Part shown: positions 10,689 to 22,690 of the stretch, in pieces
Position numbering within the stretch: the first letter of the stretch is position 1
Layout of the letters: the number at the start of each line of letters is the position of its first letter
Source: Edaphochlamys debaryana
Taxonomy: Eukaryota > Chlorophyta > Chlorophyceae > Chlamydomonadales
Assembly (NCBI GenBank): GCA_016858145.1
Contig: JAEHOE010000002.1
Coordinates: 1,302,001 to 1,366,000, forward strand
Length of the DNA stretch: 64,000 bases
Direction: 5' to 3'
Program-made: the position numbers and the translations under genes
The notes under the pieces: model-generated
Told to the model about the DNA's origin: nothing
Database searches by the model: none
The model's input: only the letters and a program-made list of their open reading frames with translations

Positions 10689-10957
10689 TCAGCCGACGTA
10701 GGGCACGTGTCCTCCCACGGATACGTACATTAGAACGTACGTACGGCGCCGGTACAGCCAATCCGCCGCTCTATCCGCGCCGCCCCTCCTCTCCCGCCGC
10801 CGCTCAGCTGGTACAGAGCGCGTCCTCCCAGGGGCCACGCGCGGGCCGGTCGCCTCCAGCTGCGCCCCCTCCTCCGCCGCCCCTCCTCTCCGCCGCTTCC
10901 ATGCTGGGACCCCCTGCCGCTCAGCTGGTGTAGAGCACGTCCTCCCAGGGGTGGCGG
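10689..10957 (-). repeat. Three tandem echoes of the ACLB stop-codon segment
   Basis: The end of the ACLB coding sequence ([12 protein letters not shown], 10957-10921) recurs about every 115-117 bp downstream: at 10838-10804 (CCTGGGAGGACGCGCTCTG...GCTGAGCGG) and 10722-10689 (GTGGGAGGACACGTGCCC...GCTGAACGG). Each copy keeps the GGGAGGAC and GCTGA blocks. Confidence 0.7.
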
Positions 10958-13900
10958 TAGAGCGGCTGCTGCAGGCGCTTCTGGTCCAGCGCGTGGCCAC
11001 ACAGCCCAATGGCGCGGGCCACCACGAACAGGGCGTTGAGGTACCTAAGGGTGGGTGAGGGGTGAGGGGGGGCGTGAGGTCGGGGACTTGACGGCATCCT
11101 CTTCCCCCAAGACCTCCCCCGGAAATCCTGGCCCCTGCCTCTCGCGAGGTGCTCCCGTGAAGCCCACCACTTCCCCTAGCGCCCTCCCCATGGTCGCCCC
11201 ACCCACCCGATCTCCACGATCTGGCTGGCCTCCGCCTCGCTGAAGCAGCCGCTGGAGGCCAGCAGGTCCAGGAACAGGGCGCCGATGCAGCCGTCCACGT
11301 TGAGGACCTGGGGGGGGGAGGGGAAAGGGGGGGAAGGGGTTTTGACGAGTCGCCTCGACAGACAGAAGAGGAGGTCGTTGAGAGAGTGTTGGAGAGCCCG
11401 TTGCCCCCACACGCGACCCCCGTGGACCAGCTAACTTGCATGGTGATCTGCCCCGCTCCCCCCCTCCCCACCAGGTTGGGCGCCTTCTGCAGGGTGTAGG
11501 TCTCCACCGCCACGGCGTACTCCAGGTAGCGGGTGGAGGGGAAGAACTGGGGTGGGGGGGTGGGGGGGAGAGAATGAAGGGAGGTGAGGAGGAATCGTTG
11601 GGAGTGGGAGAGGGGCGGTCGGCTAAGCCGGGGCCTTCCCCAGCGGGTTCGTCATAGGCTTGCTGCGTCCTCCCTAACCTCCCCGGATGCGCCTGCCCAC
11701 ATCTCCCCCCCGTTGTTGCACTCCAATTACCCCGCCTGACCCCTGACCCCTGCTACACTGCACTACACCGCTGTCCATAACAAGTCATGGCCTTGATCCA
11801 TCCTTGTGTGCAGGGCCCCAACACCCACCTTGCGTGCGTAGTTCTGCAGCAGCTCCACGCGCTTGTCCCGGTTGTCCTTGGACTTGATGCGGTGCCCGAT
11901 GCCGCTCACGCGCACGCCCTTCTTCTTGAGCCCCTCCACGAAGTCGGGGGGGGCCTGGCCGGCGTCGCAGGCGACCTTGAACAGGCTGGGGGTGGGTGGG
12001 TGGGTGGATGGGGAAGGGAAGTGGAGGATGGGGTCGATGGGATGTGTTTGCTGAAGCCCTGCCGCTCCCGGGTTCTGCCGGGATCCGGCCCTGCGGGGTC
12101 GGCCATAGCTCCCGCGTTGCCCCTCGGGCACCCCAACCGCACCAACACCAGACCCCACCCCACCCCGCCCCTGCCCCCGCCCCACCGCGCCGCGTCGTCG
12201 ATGGCCCCTCCGAAGCGGGGTCCGATGGTGAGCAGCCCCGACACCAGCGAGTCCACAACGTCCTTGCCCGCGCGGGAGGTCACGATGGCGTTGTGCGCGC
12301 CCGACACGCAGGGGCCGTGGTCGGCGCACAGCATGACGCACATCTGGTTTGGGTGGTTGGGGGTTGGGGGTTTGGGTGGTTGGGGCGGTTGGTGGTTTGG
12401 GTGGTGGGCGGTTGGTTGGGCGGTTGGGGTGGTGATTGAAGCAAGTGAGCCGGGCGCTTTGAGGCCCCCCCTGCCCTTGAGCCTCCCTGAGCCTCCCCTC
12501 TAAAATACGGGGATGGGCCCCGCTGCACCACGCGGCGAGCAAGCCCGCTCCGAGCGGCTCCTTCCTCTACCCCCAATCCCTTCCCAACATGTCCCGCGCT
12601 TTACCCCCCCCCCCGGCCGCTGCCCAAACCTACCCTCCAGAACCCCATGCCCCGAGCCCTACGCACGCCGTACCTCGATGAACTTGGTGGCGTACTTGGG
12701 CAGCTTGCGCTTGAACCACAGCAGGGAGATGACGTCACCGATGCCGTAGTCGCCCTGACAGGACCAGGCGGGGAGTGGAGGAGGTGAGAACATAATGGAC
12801 AGGGGCCAGGGGCGGGCTGAGACTGTGGGGAACCTCGGCGCATCGCTCACCTGAACACTGCTTCCGCCCGGCAACCCTTCAACACCCAGGCCTTCGCAGC
12901 CCTTCCTCTCTGCACCTTCTCCCCCCTTTCCGCCCCCATTCCCACCTCCCCACCCCACCCCACCCCACCTCGATGAGCTCGCTCATGGTGACTCCGTAGT
13001 AGGTGGGCTCCTCGCCGCGGTCGTCGCAAATGGTGGACACGATGTGGGTCGGCACGCGGACCTGGGGGGGGAGGGGGAGGGACCTTGGACGATTTAGAGT
13101 TTGGAGAGCCATTTGGGCTCCAAATGGTATGGCGGCAGCCAGCGAGCCGATGGGGGAGGGGGGAAGGGGTTTGGGACACGGGGCTGAGTGATTGTGATAA
13201 CCTTTGATGCGCAGGGGTGTGCGGTAGGGTTATGGTAGGTTGATCTTGGCCGGCAATCTACCGAGATTGGTGAGGGACACGGCGACCAGAGGGGCTGGTG
13301 CCCAGCGTGCGGACGGTCCGCCACGCCTGCAGCCATGGGTCTCATGCTCACTGCATGCCGCACGCACCTTGCCTGCCGCCACCGCGGCCGCCAGGTCCTG
13401 CGGGATGGCGGGGGCGGGCACGTCCGCGGCCGGCACCAGGGTGCCCGCAGCCACCAGCTTTTGGTACACAGCCCTGGGGGAGGGGGGGAGGGGGGGAGGG
13501 CAGTGTTGGAAGCTGAGCGGGAGAGCGTCTCGTTGTTAATGGGATTGCCGGAGAAGGTACATACCGCCACATAGGGGGGGAGGGCGGTAAGGCGGGGACG
13601 GCAGCAAGCCCCGTAAGCACCAAGGCCGCTTCCCTCACGCCTCACGCCCATCCCTCCATTCCCGCACACTCCCTTCCCCTCCCACTGGCCTATGGCCGCG
13701 TCCCATGCCTGGCGGTAGGCCCCAAGTGCTCTACACCACACCAACCATACTCCTGCCTCTTCTCTCCCCTCCCTTTCCCTCCCCCTCCCCCACCCCCCCC
13801 ACCCGATGGCCGCCTCCAGGCCCTCGAAGGAGTCCGGCACCGTGGCGCCCGCCTCACGCAGCGCGGCGTTCTTGGCCTGGGGGGAGGGGGGAGGGGGGGC

Positions 13901-16370
13901 CAAGGGTGAAGGGCGAGTGCGTCTGTGTAGCTGAGCGGGCTGGCGCCTTCGGAAGGGGACAGGTGGACGACAGGTCATGGCGAGCCGCTCAGGGCCGCTG
14001 TCAGCGGTACCTCACCAGTCCAGCCCCGGACCCCTTTCCCCCTGACCCAGACACTTCCCTCCCCGAAACGAGACCACGACCGCACCTGCGCGCTCTCCTT
14101 GTCTCCGCCGCTGCGCGCCCCCGCGTGCCCGAACTGCACCTCGCTCTTGAACAGCTTGGCGCACGTGCCCGACACCTGGGGGTGGGGAGCCCAGTGGTGG
14201 GGGGGGCATAGGAGTTCGAGCATGCGCCTACATACACCCGGCCTGTAATCATCGCCATATTCCTCGCGCACAACGGAGGATCCGCCCTCGCCGCCCCCCC
14301 ACACACACACACGTGTCAGGCACGCTCACAGCGCGAAACACACGCCCGCAGCCCCCAGAGCCCCCGCCCCCCGGCACGCCACCCACCCACGCCACCACCG
14401 GCTTGGTGACCGCGCCCGCCTTCATGGCCTCCACCAGGCCGTACTCGTCCGTACCGCCCAGCTCGCCCAGTACGACAATCATCTTGATGGCGGGGATGTG
14501 CTGCGGAGATACGCATGGTGGCGGAGACACGGGGGCTGATTAGGCGCATGTGAACTGCGCCAGCTCCCCTACACCTGACACTTCCCTGACACTGCTACCC
14601 CCCAGCCGTCTCTCCACACACGCACACACACGGGTCAACACAGGGCCGTCTCTAAAGCCGGCCGGCTAATTACCGCGCCCACGACGCCCAGGCTCATGCG
14701 AGCCGCCCTTCACGCAGGTGCACACGGTGCTGCGCCGCCGGCGGGCTGCACCAGCTCTAGTCACCGCGCCTACGTTTCCCCGGCCGTCGATGACAGCCCC
14801 AAACACACAGGTGCACACGGGGAGGCGCACGCACCTCGTATCGCACTAACGGGGAGGCATCAGGCCCAACTAGCCTCGGGCCCGTGACACTCCCCCCTCA
14901 CTCCCACCCCCCAGCCGCCCGTGCCCCCCCCCCAAACACCCCACGGGGGCAGGCGCACGCACCTCGTAGCGCAGGCAGTGGTCCGACAGGGTGGAGCCGG
15001 GGAAGGTGTCACCGCCGATGGCAATGCCTGCGGCCATGGGGGCGTGGGGGTGGGACGGGCACGGTCGGGATCGCGCACCGCGTCTTCCCAGGCCCTTGGG
15101 GCCCGCAAACAACCTTCGCTCCTCGACCCTGCCCCCTGCCTGTTGTGTAGCGTCCCCGCGATGCAACCCCACGTGCCCACGCCTACCCACCCTCGTACAG
15201 CCCGTCCGTGGCACGCGCCAGTACGTTGTACATCTCATTACTCATGCCGCCCGACTTGGACACAAAGCCCACGGAGCCGGGGCGGTGCAGCTTGCATGCG
15301 ATGATGTTGTCCAGCGTGCCGGCAGTGTCACCGATCTTGAAGGCGCCGGCCTGGGGGGGGGGGGGCCAAGGGGGTGGAGGGAAGAGGAGGTGGGTTGGAG
15401 GGAACCGAGGAGAGTGTGCGACTGCGGCGGCGGTCTTGAGCCAGGGGCACAGTAGTAACCCGTACGGCATATCTGGGTGATCTCACCTGCACGCCGCCCA
15501 CGGTAGCGGGCCCGATGAGGACCTTGTTGTTGGCGCGGGCGAAGGCGATGAGGTGCTTGGTGTCCTTCTCGGGCACTCCCTCGGCGATCACGGCCACGGT
15601 GCGGATGGTGGGGGCCTTGAGGGCGTCCAGGGTGGACTCGTAGGCGCTGGGGGGCAGGGGTTGATGGGGTTGGAGGGGGGCGGAGGCGGGGTTGGAGGGG
15701 GGTGGATGAGGGGTGGAAGGGGGGAGAGGGAGAAGGGCGGGGAGGAGGGCATGGGGTGGGAAGGGGTGAAGGGGCTAAGCGGTAAACAGGGCTCGGGTAC
15801 AGGGGCTGAAGGCAGCGTTTGCGTAGAGATGAAGCGATGAGAGGCACGTGGGGTGAGGGGAGGGTTTGAGGGCTCGGCGGGGAGCGTGTTGTGCGCGGCC
15901 GAGACGGAGAGCTGGGGGACCGCAACCCGCCGTGTGCGCCCCAAGCCCCCCCCCCTCCCCCGCCCCACGCCGCTCCGGCTCGACCTCAGGATCCGCCGCT
16001 ACCGCACCTGCGGTAAGAGGCATAGTTGATGAACACATCGGCGCGGGGGTGCTTCCTGGTCGCCTCGGCGATGTTGCCGAAGACCGGGATGGCGATTTCG
16101 GTCTTGCCGAAGAAGAGCTTCTGGAAGCCGCCCGAGCTACCAGGCACAATGACGGCAGCAACGGATGGTGTCTCACGGCCTGCAACGTGCGGAGCGGGCC
16201 CAGATCACTCGAGCGAGCCTTCGCGCGGTGCGCACGAGGAATTGCCGCACCAGGCACGAGGCCTCACCACACACGAAGTCAAAGTCCAGCATGCGCTGAA
16301 CGGGCTTCTCCTTGTAGTTGTAGAAGATAGCCTGCGTCTCCTTGCAAAACAACTGGCCTAGGAGCCCCAT
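10921..16370 (-). CDS. ACLB: ATP-citrate lyase subunit B (ATP-citrate synthase beta chain)
   Basis: Sixteen exons: 16370-16268, 16179-16008, 15646-15487, 15350-15191, 15027-14963, 14500-14387, 14175-14086, 13876-13803, 13473-13368, 13061-12969, 12754-12674, 12343-12186, 11985-11829, 11546-11472, 11307-11207, 11044-10921. They join in phase to 610 residues, against about 608 in plants. Together with ACLA this subunit makes cytosolic acetyl-CoA and oxaloacetate from citrate, CoA and ATP. It starts [16 protein letters not shown] and keeps the succinyl-CoA-synthetase-like half ([27 protein letters not shown]). [10 protein letters not shown] holds the phospho-histidine. The citrate-synthase-like half shows [30 protein letters not shown] and [10 protein letters not shown]. 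The C-terminus is [11 protein letters not shown]. No insertions or missing motifs. It is head to head with PIG-Q. Confidence 0.97.
14823..14850 (-). repeat. Intronic echo of the ACLB exon 5 donor
   Basis: The plus-strand block aggcgcacgcacctcgta(t/g)cgca occurs at the true exon 5/intron junction (14951-14978) and again here about 128 bp into the intron. Confidence 0.6.
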
Positions 16371-16702
16371 TCTTGGCGAATCCACACGCTTCCAAGGGCT
16401 TTCAAGCCGAGTAAATCTGGGACTGGCGCCCAAGACTAACGAGGCAACTGGGCACACGCAATTGACCTAGACAACGAGGCAACTACCGCGGGTAAGCGTT
16501 AGGGCCGCTCGCGGGGCCAGCTCACGACCGTGCTTTGTGCTTATGCTAGCCCGAGCAACTAGAGAAGCGTTGCAGAGTGGGGGCCCGCTTCGAGTTCGTT
16601 GCGAGCGGTGCTCATCACGGCCATAATCGCTCGAGGCCAGTTGCTTCAGCCCCAACCCCCGCCGGGCGCATTAACCATAATGCTCTCTACATAGCGCCGC
16701 AC
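16371..16702. promoter_or_regulatory. Shared upstream region of ACLB and PIG-Q
   Basis: 332 bp between two divergent start codons. No clear TATA box is visible. By position it must contain both 5' UTRs and probably both core promoters. Confidence 0.5.
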
Positions 16703-19700
16703 ATGGTTGGCCTCATACGAGTATTTGTCCCGCTCGGCCGGTTGCGGCAGCTGTCGGCCTCTGAACTTAGCGAAGGGCCCCTCGCAGACGCCCATGCCTT
16801 ACACACCAGCGAGGGAGTCGACCTGTACTTGCTGCCAGCAGATTGGGAGGTCAAGCAGGGCTGCGGGCGGCCAACGCGAGTGCCATGGCTGCCGTCGAGC
16901 CAAGCAGCCCCGCGGCCGATTGCCGCCGCGCAGCAGCGGACGTCTGGCCTGCTCCCCAGCCCACATGGAGCTCGCGAGGGAGTAGCTGACGCCGCGGTGG
17001 TCCTGGTCGGCTTGGGGCGAGCGTGCTGGCGAGGCCAGGCCACGGACGTGCCCCTGTGCGCGCTCGGGGAGCACCGTCACGAGCAAGCTCAGCTGCAGGT
17101 GAGCAAGGACTGTGACAGTTCGAGCCGGTGACAGCAAGCATGCAACGCACTGCAGTCTGGTGGAGGTCAAAGGTCCCAGAAAGTCATGCCCCGGACGGGA
17201 GGAAGCATGGCCCCAGCAGTCGGGGTGGGGACGTCTTGGCCAGTGACTATGCTCCGCTGTCCCGGACTCCTTAGAACGGACCCAGGCGCGCATAGCAGCG
17301 TATCCACAGCTCAGCCGCGGCCCTCTGCTCTGCAGGTGTTCGTATATGACCAGGACGAATGGGCCGCGGTGGCTCGCGCAGAGTCAGTTGCACCAGAGCA
17401 GCCGGGGCCTGCGTTCCAAGGTAAGGCCTCGTTTACTCTAGGTCCACCCATAGCCACGTTGGGGCTCAGCAGGACGGCAAGCCGAGTCGGAACGGTTGCA
17501 AGCCATACGAAGGTTCTAGATAGGCAGAGTCCCGGCATGCTCGCTTATGACTTGCGCCAGCTGCGTAGACTGACGGTCTCAGTACTGGTGCCCGTCCTTC
17601 CTACCCAGGGCTCCCAGGCGAGCCTGGCCCCCCGCTGCCCCTGCGCCTGGCGCTCAGGCCCTGCGCAAATCCCCTGATGTCAGGGCTAGGGGCAGCAGGG
17701 CTGAGGCAAGCGGCGGTGCCGGAAGCGGTGGGGCTGTGGCAGGCGGCCGCTGGGGCAGATGGAGAGAAGGTGCAGGGCGCCTCCCATGGCCCGGGCCCAC
17801 GTGCCGCGACGTCAGCGTCCAGCCGTGCGGTGTCATGCGTCGCCCGGGCCGTGGCGCAACACACCGCCACGGGTGGGTGGTCGACGGGATGGTATGGGGC
17901 CGCTGAGGGCTGCTAGCTGTACGGGCTGTAGGGCCTTTCGCGCCATCCTCGCACTGCCGCTCACGTGTGGCCCCGGATCTGCAGGTCGCCACGTCAGCCA
18001 TGTGTTGCACTGCGTGCACACGCTGTACACGATGTACGGCAATCGCGTGTACGGCACGGACGCCCGGGCCAGCTCCAGGGCTCGACCAACGGTTGTTTCA
18101 CATGCCCTCCAGACCGCCCGAGACGGCACAGCTGGCGGCGGAAAGCGGCGGGGGCAACAGGGCCGCGGGACCCCGGCCACCGACGTCAGCAAGGGGGCCG
18201 CGTTCGCCGCAAGGGAATCCGCGTCTGCACTCCGGGGACGGGCGGCGGTGGCGGCGGGCTGCCTGCTGCTGTCCCTGGCCTTGCAGCTGCTGGCGGGGCC
18301 GCCGCTGGCGGCGCTGCTGTGGCGGCGGCGGCAGGAGCTGACGGCGGCGGCTGGCGAGGGCGCGGCGGCCGCGGAGCGGCTGCTGCGCGAGCAGTACAAC
18401 TGGTGAACGGGGTTGCCTGCGGCAGGCGTAAACAGCAGGGCAGTATCCCTCAACGAGAAACCAGTAACCCTGTCAACCCGTTCCTATCCCGCCAGGCTTG
18501 CCACCGCCACCCCCGCGGGCGTCAAGCTGCACGGAGAGCTGTGTGCGCTGCTGGCGGTAGGGGCGCACGTCGTGCTGGACGCAGCGGTGGCGGCGGCACG
18601 AGCGCTCTGGCCCCGCTGCGCCGGCGGCGCGGCGGCGGCGGTGGCTCTGGCAACGGCGCTGACGGGTAAGCTCCAGCCACCGCCGCCGCCTGAGTCTGCA
18701 TACAGTTGCCACTAGTTCCTGCTCGTCCACTGCTTACTAAGCCCCGTGGTACCGCGTGCCGTGCAGGTGTCGGCGGCGGGCTGGCGGCGCTGCACGACCT
18801 GCTGGGGCTTGCGGCGGCGCCACTCAGTCTGACGTCAGCCGCCGCCGCCTTATTACTAAGGCGCCACGTGGGCTGGCTGGCGTTGTCATGGTCCATGCTG
18901 AGGGGCACGTGGCGGAAGCCCAAGCGTCGGCCCTGGCGGGGCGGGGCTACTGCCGCCGCATCCGCAGCTACAGCCGGAGCCGTCACGGCCTCGCCGGCTG
19001 GGCCCGGGCAGCCCCTGTCGGGGCCGGGCCAGAAGGCGGACGGGACAGGGCCTGAAGGGGTATCGGGCGAGGGGCAGGAGAAGGGGCGGGGCCCTCCAGG
19101 CCTGGCCCGCATCCCCCTCAGCCGCCTGGAGAGCCTGCTGGGACTGGCGCCCGACCCAGGGGTGAGCGGGGGCAAACAAGGCTGGTTGCGGGCATGCATC
19201 ACGTGGCAAGTCCTGCAACGCTGAACCTTGGCGCGAACCGACGGAAAGGTGGTGGTGGGGCACATGATGCCCGCTCTCCCTGTCTCGCCCACACACCCAA
19301 ATGCTCCTCCTCGCCCACGCCCTCCCCCCAGTCCGCTGGTGAGGTGGTGGTGGAGCAGGTCCTGGTGGGTGTGCTGCTGGCGGTGCCGCTGGCGGCACTG
19401 CTGCCGACCACCGCCGCCTGGCGGGTACTAACGCTGGCTGCGGCGTCAGGCCCGGCGGCGGCGCGGGCAGCGCTGGCGGCGGCGGCGGGGCTGCTGAGGG
19501 ACTGCCCGCTGGTGGCGCTGGCGTGGCGCTGGGCCCGACCGCTCGACTTCCCGGGTAGGCGTGCGGAAAGGGAATGGGTGGGTGTACCGATGCCGGGGGC
19601 GGGTGGCTAAGGGTCGATAAGTGCGCATGGGATGACTGAGCGGCCCATGCCCTCTGTTGGCCGGCCCTCCCTGCAGGGCTCGGAGTCGATGTGGTTACGC

Positions 19701-20011
19701 TCGCCGTCGCACCTTCTCCAAAAGCTGGGCAGGAGATGAACAACACGCAGGCCGCTGGCAAGGGAGCAGCGGCGCACGCCCAGGGCCGGGGCCATGGGGG
19801 CATGCAGCAGCGGGATGCGGGTCCAGGCCGCCCCGCGTGCTACCTGGTGCGCCCCCTGGCCCTTCCCTGGAGCAGCGTGGTGGGGAGCTGCCTGCAGCGC
19901 GGCTGGGCGGGCGGCTGGGGCAGACCGGACGGTGGTGAGAGGCCGGCGGCCGCTGGAGGCGGCGTATGGCAGTGGTGGCTCCGGCAGTGGCGGGGCTGGC
20001 CGCTGTGCTGA
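16703..20011 (+). CDS. PIGQ: PIG-Q / GPI1 subunit of GPI-GlcNAc transferase
   Basis: Exons: 16703-17098, 17336-17420, 17609-17872, 17985-18402, 18496-18665, 18767-19161, 19332-19554, 19677-20011 (TGA). They join in phase to 761 residues. GPI1/PIG-Q is a multi-span ER membrane subunit of the complex that adds GlcNAc to phosphatidylinositol, the first step of GPI-anchor synthesis. Visible family signals: a short beta N-terminus (VGLIRVFVPLGR); the conserved core TPAGVKLHGELCALLA followed by hydrophobic helices; GGGLAALHDLLGLA; LSWSMLRGTWRKPKRRP, which matches the LFRGKK-type block; and two hydrophobic segments in exon 7. Long Ala/Gly/Pro insertions interrupt the core, as is common in this genome. 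The start ATG at 16703 is the first in-frame one. Family assignment rests on recalled motifs. Confidence 0.82.
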
Positions 20012-20514
20012 AGGGTACCACTTGTGCGCGGGGACACACGGAAGCTCGTGAGCCGTGAGGGGGCCTGAAGGGGCGTGTCCAGGGCGTGCGGAGGGCCTTC
20101 GGCATCGGGCGTGCGCTGGACCTGCCGGCATCTGGACGCCGCGGAGTGTGAAGGGGCGAGGCCATGGGACTCGGCATGCTCAGAGCCATGTTACACTTGC
20201 TGCTCCGCAAGTGCGCATCCCGTAGTCCCTATGTCCGCTTCCGAGCAGCATGTATGGCCCCCGCTGGGAGCGGCTAGAGGCACTACGACGTGTATGGGCA
20301 CCACCCCTTCAATGAATGTCTATTATCAAGGGGCACACGGCACAGCCCCGGCAATGGACTGGGTCCAGCCCAGCCATGCTACAGAATGACGCTTATCTTC
20401 CGCCACACACCGATGCTGCTGGCCCCGGCAATCCATCGGGGCCAGCCAGAGCGTACTGCAGAAGTTGCTTCGCTCAAAGAGGATAAACATCAAATTTACT
20501 ACATGCGCCCACCG
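20012..20514. other. 3' flank of PIG-Q, no gene seen
   Basis: Likely 3' UTR plus spacer up to the right arm of the inverted duplication. No TGTAA is seen close to the stop. Confidence 0.4.
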
Positions 20515-22690
20515 GGGTGCGCCCTCAGCCAGTTCCAACCGCTGCCCCTCACAGGCCCATCCAGGGCCCCTCTCACTGCCCTCTCACTTCTCATAGTCCC
20601 GCTTCAGAGGACTCTCCGTGCCAGACCCCGCAGAACCAGTGCCTCTGTGCGCTTAGCAGCGCCGCCGCCGCTAGCTGCCAATGTGTTCCAATCATGTCAC
20701 CAACCTAAGCAAACCCCAAACCGACACATGATACTGAAACGCGCGGTCCGCATAGCTCCGGCGCACAAGCAGCAGCCGGGCTGAATGAATAGTACGTCTA
20801 GGGGGATTGTACAACCGCAATCTATCTGTACAGCAACTTGAGGGCAAGGGGCCAAGGGCTGCACCCCATCCAGAGGGCAACCCCTGCCAACCTATCTAGG
20901 CAGCCCCTCGCCCCGAAGGTGTCTAGGGCGGCTGCCTGCATGCTGTCCGCTCCGCCGCCGCCGCATGCCGCGTGCCTCGACAGCACGACGACCGGCGGCG
21001 GCCCTGAGTGGCCACCCCTGTTTGGCCGGCCCCCCTTGACCGCCCTAGTGCTCAGGCCTCAATGCACCTGCTCAGCCCTCAAGAAGGCAGGCGTGCGCAG
21101 ATGTTGCCATCGCCGAGCCCCGACAGGCCGACTGGCGATCTTGCGACGCCGATTCCGGCCGTGCCGATGGGGATGGGTGTCAGTGCCCTCTGACGAGGTC
21201 GGAGCGGACAGTGCGTGGCACTTGTACTCTGTGGGCACAAGCCGGCGGGAGGCGCGGGACCCGTAAGTCGTTGCTGCGGTTACTGAGAGTGAGTCATGCG
21301 CTACCGGCTGGGAGTTACGGCTTACTCAGGTGCCACCACCGGCCAAGCGCGCCCCGCCCACGTTCGACCCCCGCGTGCCCTGTCCTCCGAGACATGCGCG
21401 CGGCCCCAACTTGCCCACACCAACCTGTATGGTTCCGCCAATACAAGCAGTCTTCTCAGTGACGGTTGGTGTCAGTCTCGGCCGCAAGCGTCGGCGCGCC
21501 GAGTTGCCGCGGCAGCTCGCCGACCTCGAAGCGGACATGTGCGACGGCCGGCTCGGCGCGAGCGGCGACGACGGCGGATGGCTGCTGTCCCGATGGAATC
21601 ACCTTTGCGTCACCGTACACGGCATGGCACAGAACGCCGGACAGGGCGAAGGCCGCGAGCGAGCGCAGGTACACCCGCGCTGCCATGTGGAGCGCGGAGG
21701 CCGGGGGCCAGGCCACCGAGCGCCTTGGCTGCTCCGCCGACTCCATGACGGCGTTGTATCCGTGAGTGGCAGTGTCCTGGCTGAGCGGCGCGGTGGAAAG
21801 CCGCAGCCGCAGCTCCTTGGAATGCTCGTGGTGGACGGGCGCATCCAGGAGGAGAGCGCGCCGAGCAACGCCGCTGGGCTGCCTGGCCTCGTGACCATGC
21901 CGAGGGCACACTGAACGAGCCGTCTGAGCTGTCCGGGCCTTTGCGGGGGCCGCGGCCACGCGACGAGAGGCGATGGTCTGCATGGTTATGGTATCGGAAG
22001 AGGTTACGAAGGTGAAGAGTCAGAGTTGTCTGCGGTGCGTAGAGAGCTTTGCGTGAGGCGCAGAGGTTTGTGTCGCTGGGGGCTCTGACCGGGGTGCCTT
22101 TGAGGGCTGTGGCGGAATGGGGTCCATGCAAACCGCTTCCGGCTCTCCACGCCCCGAGCGCCCACAGCAGCAGCGCCCCCAGGGCAGCGGCCCTTAACCC
22201 GAACCGCGCAGGGCTACGCCGGTGTCTCGGCCCTGAGGCGCCGAGCTCCCGCGCCGAGACGCGCTTGGCCTGCGTTGACCTTCTGCGCCGGCGCGGCCCC
22301 AGCGCCGTCCAGCGCGGCCACCTGCAGCGGACCGCTGTGCTAGATGACGCTGCTGCTCTGGGCTCAAGCAGGCCGCCGCGTCTTGGAGTGGGCAGCCTAA
22401 GGCGCTTGCTGCCCCTTGCTTTCCCGCCTCCCCCAGCGCGCAGCTGCTGCGCCTAAGCACCCCCGCTTGTCTAGCTTGTCAGGCTATCGGCAGCAGCATC
22501 TGACACCGCAATGGGCCGGGCCGGGCTTGGGCGCCCTCAGCCCGTGTGAGGAAAGGCGCGTGCGGCTCGCCGGAGCAAGGGCAGCTGCAAGCGCGCCTTG
22601 TGCGCCATGCCACGGCAGCACGGGGATAGCTGCGGGAGCGCTGGCGAGGGCGGGCGAGAAGGGGCGAGAGCGCCTGCTGCGACGCTCGCG
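20515..22690 (-). repeat. Right arm of the 2.2 kb inverted duplication (family A)
   Basis: Reverse-complement partner of about 2640-4805. Similarity covers the promoter and 5' leader, the complete family A gene and about 900 bp of 3' flank. Indels are concentrated outside the coding region. Confidence 0.85.
21456..21983 (-). CDS. Family A protein, right copy
   Basis: 175 residues; same architecture as the copy at 3302-3826 (transit-peptide-like N-terminus, central helix LRSLAAFALSGVLCHAVYG, polar tail). Start context ataaccATGC. Differences include about a dozen substitutions, one insertion near residue 129 (DAKVIPSGQ versus DATGMTVGQ) and PRQLGAP versus PQQTRAP. The TGTAA just after the stop in the left copy is TGTAT here, so this copy may use another poly(A) site. 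Open frame and codon-sized indels suggest both copies encode protein. Function unknown. Confidence 0.7.
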   Translation of the reverse strand: MQTIASRRVAAAPAKARTAQTARSVCPRHGHEARQPSGVARRALLLDAPVHHEHSKELRLRLSTAPLSQDTATHGYNAVMESAEQPRRSVAWPPASALHMAARVYLRSLAAFALSGVLCHAVYGDAKVIPSGQQPSAVVAARAEPAVAHVRFEVGELPRQLGAPTLAAETDTNRH

